Assembly (NCBI GenBank): GCA_021234155.1
Contig: JAJEKV010000005.1
Coordinates: 21,002,089 to 21,066,088, forward strand
DNA from: Isoetes taiwanensis
Taxonomy: Eukaryota; Streptophyta; Lycopodiopsida; Isoetales; Isoetaceae
Reading direction: 5' to 3'
Length of the DNA stretch: 64,000 nucleotides
This document shows positions 56,422 to 64,000 of the stretch, piece after piece. Position 1 is the first letter of the stretch. The number at the start of each line of letters is the position of its first letter. Both the position numbers and the translations under genes were made by a program. Below the pieces are notes generated by a model that saw only the letters and a program-made list of their open reading frames with translations, was not told the origin of the DNA and made no database searches.

Positions 56422-57671
56422 TTAGATCATCTTAATGTGCTTGCCTTTGTTCTGAGATGTATCTTTATTGGTTTTCCACAATTTTCTGAATGGCCCTTTC
56501 TGTCCTTACAGTATGTATCTGTCAACCTGGATATCAGAGATGGGAGGCGCATCACATATTGCAGTCGAAGGTCTAAGATTGTAATTACCATTTAAATTTT
56601 ATAAGTCAGAATAAAAAATTCAATAATTGTTTCTGAATAGACAGCAAATGATGTATCCCATGTTTATGAAGATGGTGGTTGTAACATTCTTATGCTCTTC
56701 GTTCGTTTTCCATCTTAGATGACACAAGCTTCATCTGGATAACGGCGCTGTGAGTCATCTCCGCCCTTCTCATTAATTTCTTCTCGCTGATCTTGCGTTC
56801 CCAGAGGAAATGAGATGACGATACTTTTTCGGGGTTCCTTGTGCAACTTCCGTATCAATTGGTATGTTGGATCAATGTTTTGCAAGTTTCAAATTTTCTT
56901 TGCATGATTAGAATAGGGCAATCCATTACACAAATACACAAGATTTTTCGTTTACAGATACACCCCAGTTATTATTTTGTAGTTGTTGCTACTGCTGTTG
57001 TTGTTAATGTTGTTTAAATAAACAAAATTACAGTCCTTGTACGAGAGGATGATTATGTATTCATCCTTTGAAAAAATATATAGAGAAAAATAAATTTATA
57101 AAGAAGATTTTGAAGATTTGTATCCTATACCGTAAACCGTGTCGTAATCTGCTCAAGGTATAATTCCATGTGAATATTTCGTAAAGTGCATGTCCTCTCT
57201 TCTTATTCTTTTTTTTACTTAAATTCGAATTTCTTTCTTTGTTGTATATTTTTCCTTGGAAATTTATGATTAGATTCGATAATAAATACTGATATCAAGA
57301 TTCTGCATATCGCTTTCCAAAAACATCTGTTCATATCTTGGGTGACTGAGGATCTTCCCCCTTCCTGGTAAACTGTAGTTTAATACTTCAATGACATATT
57401 TGTAGATGAACCTTATGAGTTTGGGAGTTCTTAAACATTTCGTTTTGAAGTCTCTTATACTTTGCAGCATTTGTCGAGCTAGTTTAGACCTCAATCATTT
57501 TTCTCCTAATGCTTCTTTCAGATCCTATACTTGGCAACGTTGGAGAGCCATCCGGCAGCCACGTCCACCTACTGCCACCTCATATGCTGACGTGGACCCA
57601 GAAGGCAAAAGCTCTGTGCCACCATCTATTCTTCCTCTCCTTCTTTCTTCGCCATAGTCTTTAGGTGTTGA
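56422..57671. other. AT-rich spacer
   Basis: No gene was recognised. Only short frames without similarity. Confidence 0.4.
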
Positions 57672-57713
57672 ACATTTAGATGCTACGTGCCCTTTTCCTC
57701 CACAGTTGAAGCA
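57672..57713 (-). pseudogene. CCHC zinc-knuckle fragment
   Basis: The minus strand encodes CFNCGGKGHVASKC, an exact C-x2-C-x4-H-x4-C knuckle. Such motifs are found in retroelement gag/ORF1 proteins and in CNBP-type RNA-binding proteins. The flanking frames contain stops, so it is likely a retroelement relic. Confidence 0.6.
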
Positions 57714-59849
57714 ATTGAACTCAGTGTCAAATTTAGGACAGTCGCTTAAAATGACCAGTCCATTGTATTATGAGAATGGGCAGCACAGGTGGTTAATCCT
57801 GCAAGTGATAGTGGCGATTAGAAGGGTGTTATTTGTTCGGGAATCACGACGGCCTTGTTGCATTGGCAGATGCAAGTTATATGAAGCTTTCTATTGATAA
57901 GATGCAAAGATTGTCCCCAATCAACAGATTTCTGGTCCAGAAATGATGCTCACATTTAAAACGCAGCAGGACAATGCATTGGATCTGTAGCATAGGAGGC
58001 TTGAGCACCTTACCTTTCATCCAATTAGGAAGATGCTTTGGAAGCACTTAGTTGAGGCAAGAGTGGATTTTTATGCTGCTTGTGTTTTTGCAAGCATCAA
58101 AGGAGTTATTTTCCTATAAGAAATTAAAGATTTGGTATATAGTGCCGTGTGTGGAGCTCTATATATAACTTATATATAGTGAATATATGTCAGGTGCTTT
58201 CTTACTTATTGTTCCTCATAGGTGCTTTCTTACTTATACATCTTTTTAGCAAAATGCCTTGTGATAAGGATGAATCGGATTTTGGTTCAGGCAGTTAGGG
58301 GCATGCTTGCACATTTGGAATGGATGGCATCAATGTATATCAGGAATCGAATCGACTGCTAATTGTTCTTCCTATGAACTTAAGACAGGTAGTGAACCAA
58401 GTATGGTTTTTTTTTTTTTAATCTTTCGGTGCTTAGCATATGCTTATGCTCTTGAGAAAATGAAAAAGCATTTGGATTTCAATTCCAAGTGGCAATTTCC
58501 TTGGGGTGTTGTGATGGCGTCAAGGGTAGTGACTGTATGATTTTATCAGGTTATTCTTTCTTAGGACCTAGTCCGGATAATGAACTTAAATGAAGCAGGT
58601 TATTCTTTTTGTTTAAGGTCCACATTAAGGATGTCACCAGATAGTCAGTCTAGTAGACACCTTCACATCCTATAAAGATAGGTTTTTACCATTATAAAAT
58701 TTTGAAGGTCTTACCAACCTTTAAATATGAACTTAAAGCCATAATATGAAATTAAGGGACCAAACAAATGCGGCTCCTGGCTCAGTCTCCATCTAGCAAA
58801 CCTAGAGGGAAATTTGCCCTAAGTTTTTCCAGTATACCCTATAAGTATTTTACTAAACCATAAAATACACAAGACAGGGTGATTTCCGGAATTACCTTTG
58901 AAATTTTTCAAAGGTCACATGTTTGTCATTTTTATAATCTTCATGCCACAAAATATCTTTGGTCACAATATATATTTAGGAACTAAATCAATTTCTATAA
59001 GTGACCTTGAACATTTTCCAAGGTCTTGTGTTTAGCAGTTAATATTATTGTTGCCACCATTGCAACATCTACCATCAAATCGCTAATTAAATACCATATT
59101 CCCAAACATAGGAAGTATTTTTGTGGCCTTAAACAATAGATTAATGTGGCCATTCCTGGCATTCTCAAGAATATCATGTACCATAAAGTATTCCATGAGC
59201 ACTATACCATATCTTATGCAAACCAATACAAGTAGAGCTGGGGAGCTTCCCACCATTCTAGGTCATGAAGGAACAACTTCTTGCCTTGATATCTACACGG
59301 ACCTTATGATGAACATTCTTTGATAGAAATTCTATATAGTATAATATTGGCGTGTAAATAAACTTAACGAAATGCTTCTTTGTGATGCATCATAGAACCT
59401 CTTTTATGCAATAAGGACAAATGCCTATGTGGTATCCTCAAATTAAACCTTCAAAACTTCACAATATACCAAGCTAAATAAATGAAAATAACTAAATCAC
59501 ATACCTTCATTTTCATATCCAAGTCATTTAGTTGCAAGGCAATAAAGCAATACCTGCTTGGCAATCTTCCATGTGGCAAACTAAGTGCATCACACTTTAA
59601 TATGAAGTTCCATTTGATTGAAGGTCGATAAACATGTCCATGCAAGACCTTGATTGTCATTATGGTCATATGACATGACTTCTTCTTAATTAATTCTCCT
59701 TTCCAAAGATAAGAAGTATTGTACAATTTACCTTGTCTAACTATTCGATATGTTTGACATATATTGTAAAATATTTCATATTTACATGCATATGAGCATT
59801 CCATGTTCCTTTGGTATGTATGAAGTCACGACATAAGTGTGGAAACTTG
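57714..59849. other. Spacer without recognised gene
   Basis: Only short frames. The plus segment 58300-58540 and the minus segment 59451-59804 are open but without similarity. Part of it may be interior of the CACTA element whose right end is at 60239. Confidence 0.35.
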
Positions 59850-60239
59850 TAATGCTGACCTAAAGCTAAAAAAATGCCATGTCAGATATTTTGACGAATA
59901 CGCTGACAAAAACTATCGTCAGAGCATTCGTCAAATTTTCATCAGATTAATTGTTAGAAATATTCTTCACATTATTCGTCAGACTTTGCGTCAGATTTAT
60001 CGTCAGAAATATTCGTCAAATTTTGTATAAGAATTTTCGTCAGAAAATTCGTCAGTTTTTGCACTTCGTTTTCGTCAGATTTTTCGTCAGCAAATTTATG
60101 CGTCAGATTTTTCGTCAGAAATTTTCATCGCTTTTTGCGTCAGTATTTTCGTCAGAAAATTTGTCAGATGCTCACTGGAAAAACCCATAAGATTTTCTTG
60201 ACTCATTTTCTGACGTAGAACAGGCATTCTCTTGTAGTG
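59850..60239. mobile_element. Right end of a CACTA (EnSpm) transposon
   Basis: The + strand ends with CATTCTCTTGTAGTG, the reverse complement of CACTACAAGAGAATG, the standard CACTA terminus. Before it lie about 20 copies of a short motif TCGTCAGAAA / TTTTCGTCAG over 300 bp, the subterminal repeats that bind TnpA-type proteins in this superfamily. The left end was not located. A CACTACAAAAGC at 7887 is too far away and too short to pair with it. Confidence 0.75.
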
Positions 60240-60700
60240 TTTGCAGGATTGCCAAACTAGGAGTAGTGGGGTACCATCTTATGAGTGTAGAATGTCACCC
60301 AGACACCAAATCTAGATTGGCCTGCATATTAGATATGGAGTCTACCTCTTGCAACAAGTTCTAGTGGAGAAGATTGAAAGGAATCTGTAGATCCCAATGG
60401 TCGCCATCAATGTAACCATTGGAGGCACTTGAAATTCCATCGTTCTAGTTAAGATGTAGGAAGAGTCGAAGGTGCTTAAAGAGCTTAACAGAGAACAAAC
60501 TATACTAGAAAGCCCTAACTTTTATAAAGGAATAAAAAGCTAGGTTATGCTAATGTCAGTTGCATTTATTTTTATTATTTTTTCAGTGTACCATTGTATT
60601 TATTTAATTAAATACATACATAAAAATAGTAAGGGATTTCCATTTATATAAAAAGGTACAGCTCAAAGTACATCGAAGTATGTTACATTATACATATACA
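60240..60700. other. Spacer between the CACTA end and the H3-like pseudogene
   Basis: AT-rich sequence with no recognised gene. Confidence 0.4.
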
Positions 60701-61249
60701 TCAATGTTTTTGTCCTCTAATTCTCCAAGCCAGATGCATGTCTTTGAACACGATGGTAACCTCCTTAGCATGGATAACACAAAAATTTGTATCATCAAAC
60801 AAGGCCATCAGGTAGTCTTCAACAGCTTCTTGAAGCACGAGCACAGCATGAACTTTAAACCTGAGGTCTGGCTTGTACTCCTAAACGATCTCACGAACTA
60901 GTCGCTGAAAGGCAACTTCCGTATCATAAGTTCAGTTGACTTCTGATACTTAACGGATTTTTCACAACGCCACAGTCCCTGGCCTCCACCTATGGGGTTT
61001 CTTTGGGATGGACGGGGCATTTTCAAGAGCTGGTCTGGGGCAGGAGGGGAGTCTAGCCTCACGGATTCGCTGTCGTCTCATAGCCAACGAACTAGATTTG
61101 GCCTGGAGTCCTATCTTAAAATCTTTCTTTGCCCGTCGCAATGTGGACTTGAGCCTTTTTTGGTCTTTAAACCATTTGCCCTGTTTGCTTCCGTTCTGCT
61201 GCTCTTTGGGTGTACCTTTCCTCACTGCGATTTTGCAGACCAGTAGCAA
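60701..61249 (-). pseudogene. Second histone H3-like retroelement ORF, broken
   Basis: The minus strand encodes a basic tail (KRLKSTLRRAKKDFK, then ENAPSIPKKPHRWRPGTVAL) followed by H3 core pieces: [55 protein letters not shown] and [16 protein letters not shown]-to-TGA change directly after GTVAL, an extra T two codons later and a TAG in the next helix disable it. The long tail before PKKPHR matches the layout of the intact ORF at 31632-32429 rather than ordinary H3. His and Leu at the 87 and 90 equivalents again fit H3.3. It lies in antisense just before an LTR of the same family. Confidence 0.75.
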
Positions 61250-61436
61250 TTGACTTCATGCCTATAGATTTTGCAGTGGTCTACTGAGGACCTATGACTT
61301 CTGTTTTATGAACATATTATAAGTTATGTGTGCTATGTTTTGCGTGAATTTTCGGTCGAAACAATGATCCATGATTGATCAATGTAGAGTTCTATCTTTA
61401 TGCTAAAGAATTTTCTATGCTATAATTAAATATGAG

Positions 61437-61464
61437 TTGGAGGGGGAGGGAGGGAGGTGGAGGA
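61437..61464 (+). other. Polypurine tract before the second LTR
   Basis: The purine-rich run GGAGGGGGAGGGAGGGAGG, then TGGAGGA, directly precedes TGTGACATTCC, as expected before a 3' LTR. Confidence 0.7.
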
Positions 61465-62073
61465 TGTGACATTCCAGTAATTTGTATGCAGTTTATACAA
61501 ATATGTGACCATCACCATGAATAATTGATAGTTATATTAATAATTCATTTATAGGTTAGCTATGCTAAGTTAAGCTATCCATGCCGTCTCCGGAAGGATA
61601 TAGTCACTATTCAAAATGTTTCAGCCTATCTGCAAAGTGTGAGCATCATTAAGGGGTGGATGGAGTGGATTACCCTAGCCAATTGTCCATCAGCGAATAC
61701 AATTGTCATTATTCTGTCTATTGTTATCCTGAGACCTTGACCATCAGTTGACCCTTTTTGAGTCTGAGCTCGAGGTAGAATCCTCATTTCTGATGCATTG
61801 TATATGATTATATGATGTTTAGTATTGATGATGGATGGGCCACCCTTCGTGGTAGCATATTACTAAGTATTGTTGCTAGGTGCTAACATGTATGTACGCT
61901 TCCGCAGTGTAGGATATTTCGAAGGAGGAATGGGGCCATTGACACCTCCATGTCCTTCGCTCGGGCACTTGGCCGCCACAAGTAGTCTGAGCCAGATGGA
62001 GGGCCTTCTTGATGATAGTATTGCCGCGAAAGGGGATTTATCATATTTATACGATGGGACGGGGAGCGCCACA
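61465..62073 (+). repeat. Second LTR of the H3-bearing family (diverged, shortened)
   Basis: It starts TGTGACATTCCAGTA and ends GGAGCGCCACA. The segment from GGGTGGATGGAGTGGAT onward follows the last 500 bp of the 5' LTR at 28928-30562, with shared blocks such as CGTGGTAGC/CGTGGTGG, GTGCTAACATGTAT, ACGCTTCCGC, GACACCTCC(A/G)TGTCCTTC and ACGGAGGGCC/ATGGAGGGCC. The middle is shortened. It appears to be the 3' LTR of a second, older copy. Confidence 0.8.
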
Positions 62074-62149
62074 TTTAATGCATTTGAATAACCCAGGACA
62101 TGCATATTGTAGAAGGATTAGGAGGAATCGACTTATGTTGCTGAAATTT

Positions 62150-62720
62150 AAGAGTATAGGGGTTGGATCACGAGTTAAGCAACATAGAAGTCATTTCAAC
62201 GGACATAGAATTTGGTTGAATGATGATCTAACAATGGAACAAGAAAGAGAGCACAAGCAACTCTTGGAGGAGGTACGCAAATTGACGAGCGCGGTAAGAA
62301 TGCATACATAGTGAATGGCAAATTAATAATTAGAAATAGGGGTTAGGGATTCAAGACCCCCATATTTCTTGTTTGGAATGTCCACGGATTGAATGAAACT
62401 ATAAAAACTAGTAATTTGAGATCGATAATTAGTAATCAAACACGAGGTACTAGTATTTGTGGAAACATGGGACTACAAAACAAATAAACTCTTGGATATT
62501 CCTGGTTTTGCTTTGCAAGGCTTTGTTTGGAATTTACAAGGACATAACCGAAGAGGATGGGGAGGAATAGCATGTTACGTGGAGAAGGAATTTTCAAAAT
62601 TTGTTAAGAGTTTTAAAAAGGGATGCTAATGCGCAATATTTGAAAATAACCATATGTAACCCATTGAATTATGTTGCTTTTGTATATTTTGCCCTTTTGG
62701 ATCCTCCCCCTCTAGTGTTT
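62150..62720 (+). mobile_element. LINE endonuclease-domain remnant
   Basis: Mixed frames encode a helical end (LTMEQEREHKQLLEEVRKLT), then FLVWNVHGLNE..IKTSNLRS, the start of the apurinic-type endonuclease domain of LINE ORF2 (WNVRGL in plants). GRNRRGWGGIACYVE-like and ICNPLNYVAFVYFALLDPP-like pieces follow. Stops and frameshifts are frequent. Confidence 0.65.
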
Positions 62721-62955
62721 ATGCAACTAAGGGTAAATTCGCACCCGCGGTTAAGTACAAAATTTATATTCGCACTACTAGTTAAGTTAGCATATAGTTA
62801 AGGATTTAGTTAACTTTTTTAACCAAAAAACATTAACTAAATTTGTCTTCGCACCTTGTTCGATTAAGTTACCAAAATTAACTAAAAGTTAACTAAATCA
62901 CCCCATAGAGGTCCCTTTAAATTTAGTTAAATAAGCACAAACTCTTTTTCATACA
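62721..62955. other. Spacer with GTTAACT-type repeats
   Basis: Short repeats of the kind TTAGTTAA / TTAACTAAA occur at 62775-62935, in both orientations. No gene. Confidence 0.35.
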
Positions 62956-63381
62956 CTAATTGACATCCCCTGTGAGTGCTGCATGCCTCAGCAGCATGCA
63001 CGTGTATCTTGATAGTATTGGTATCTTCTTCTTGTTTGACGGCTCCCAAGCATAGTCGATAGTCTCTAGTTCTATGCGGTCACTTGCAGTTGTTGGCCTC
63101 CATCTTTTCTTCCAGCAATTGGTATAATTAGCTGGGTAGACTTTGTTCCTCACCGGGACTGGCTCCCACCAAGTGACCAGAATAGTCTCAAAATTCTCCT
63201 TCTTATCATCCATTTGTGGCTCCTCAGTAGCTAGGCCTACCCACGTTGGGCACAACGCATCATTAGGGCGTGCCATAATAAACATACCTTTCTTCAAATC
63301 TTTGTATAGATTGAATTCTGATACAGGTTTGTGCTTCCACGGACCGACATAAGGAGGAGTGATGCTAGCAATGGGTTCCAC
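62956..63381 (-). CDS. Unknown Trp-rich frame, possibly Tudor/BAH-like
   Basis: The open frame gives 141 residues: LKKGMFIMARPND, CPTWVGLATEE, FETILVTWWEPV, CWKKRWRPTT, then IPILSRYTCML. The order (basic entry strand, WVG, WWEPV, KRW) resembles a small SH3-like barrel of the Tudor/BAH type found beside transposon-derived genes. This is an impression from spacing only. No neighbouring exon was identified. Confidence 0.3.
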   Translation of the reverse strand: MEPIASITPPYVGPWKHKPVSEFNLYKDLKKGMFIMARPNDALCPTWVGLATEEPQMDDKKENFETILVTWWEPVPVRNKVYPANYTNCWKKRWRPTTASDRIELETIDYAWEPSNKKKIPILSRYTCMLLRHAALTGDVN

Positions 63382-63809
63382 TACTATCGGTAAATCAGGT
63401 AGAGCACGTTCCTGCCTAGTGTATGGCCAGAAGTCTTGCCAATGTATCTTATCTTTGGAAGTTGGTTACTAGGGGTATACGATGATGATCCCCAACGTGG
63501 CAGAACTTAAAAGCCTATACATGTCCTCCACTTTGGCTGCTCGTTGGCAGTGGGAGAAAAACTAGCTAGTTTGTAAAAAGACTAGTCTAGACCAGCAAAA
63601 AATGGTTTACAGATTACTGTGGCTGGTTTACTGGTTACTGTCAAAAAAGCCCTCTGGTCCTAGGATGCCCAAAAAGTCATACGTGGCAGGCGGCACTAGG
63701 CTGGTGACATTGGGTTCAACGATGCCCCTAGAGTTGCCCCTAGGATCTGAAAAACTTCCGCAAGGTGGGATTGCACAAGACACCCAAAAATTTAACCACT
63801 ATAATAAAT
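63382..63809. other. Spacer before the CACTA end
   Basis: No gene recognised. Confidence 0.35.
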
Positions 63810-64000
63810 CACTAGAAAACCACTATAGATGTGGTTTTTTATGTCAAAAATTTCATTCCTAATGAAAACCACATAACATAGTGGTTTTCATAACTAGAGT
63901 GTGGTTATTCATGTTGCTTTTTTATTATATCGTGGTTTATTAAAACCGATATTGTTTTATTACATCGTTTCTAGCACCAACAGTGGTCATTCATGTTGGT
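63810..64000. mobile_element. Left end of a second CACTA transposon (runs off the window)
   Basis: CACTAGAAAACCACTATAG at 63810 has the CACTA terminus. AAAACCAC / GTGGTTTT motifs repeat in both orientations to the window end, as in CACTA subterminal regions. Its repeat motif differs from the element ending at 60239, so it is a different family. Confidence 0.6.

Overview
This window looks like nuclear DNA of a land plant. The genes have many short exons with GT-AG introns. A plant TPX2/WVD2-like microtubule gene is present, and the intergenic space is AT-rich and filled with LINE, Gypsy, CACTA and Mutator-like debris. The sequence alone does not let me name the lineage.

Three host genes look structurally complete. 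(1) A TPX2/WVD2-like microtubule-associated protein lies at 11288-13925 (+, eight coding exons). (2) A TMEM50-type small four-helix membrane protein lies at 20280-21256 (-, four exons). (3) A CTP synthase lies at 51436-55626 (+, 22 exons). It has a long proline/lysine-rich C-terminal tail and carries Gln where the glutaminase catalytic His is expected. A carnosine-N-methyltransferase-like fragment at 22771-23300 (+) has an in-frame stop and a frameshift.

The centre, 28928-43656, is one large Gypsy/chromovirus-type LTR retrotransposon. It has a 1635-bp 5' LTR (TGTGACG...CGTCACA) and a tRNA-Met-type primer site. Extra ORFs follow, then a decayed gag, protease, reverse transcriptase, integrase C-terminus, chromodomain, polypurine tract and a truncated 3' LTR. 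The first extra ORF ends in an essentially complete histone H3 domain of the H3.3 type (Tyr41, His87 and Leu90 equivalents), with a TARKS motif in its tail. The next ORF has a weak H2A-like C-terminal region. A relative of the H3-like ORF, antisense and broken, sits beside a second LTR of the same family at 60701-62073, so the association recurs. This H3-bearing retroelement is the most unusual thing in the window. Its RT is split by a 2.7-kb TIR transposon (38668-41399, 10-bp target duplication) whose subterminal regions are packed with near-palindromes.

The remaining layout is as follows. 880-3415 is a LINE remnant containing a nested poly(A) retroposon. 3960-6893 (-) holds pieces of an unfamiliar protein with a ParB-like domain. 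18822-18893 is a U6 snRNA pseudogene. 46439-47186 (-) is a LINE 3' end with a CTATT-repeat tail. 48271-50178 (-) is a broken gene resembling Crypton/DUF3504 tyrosine recombinases. 59850-60239 and 63810-64000 are ends of CACTA transposons. Long stretches between these contain nothing I can support as a gene.
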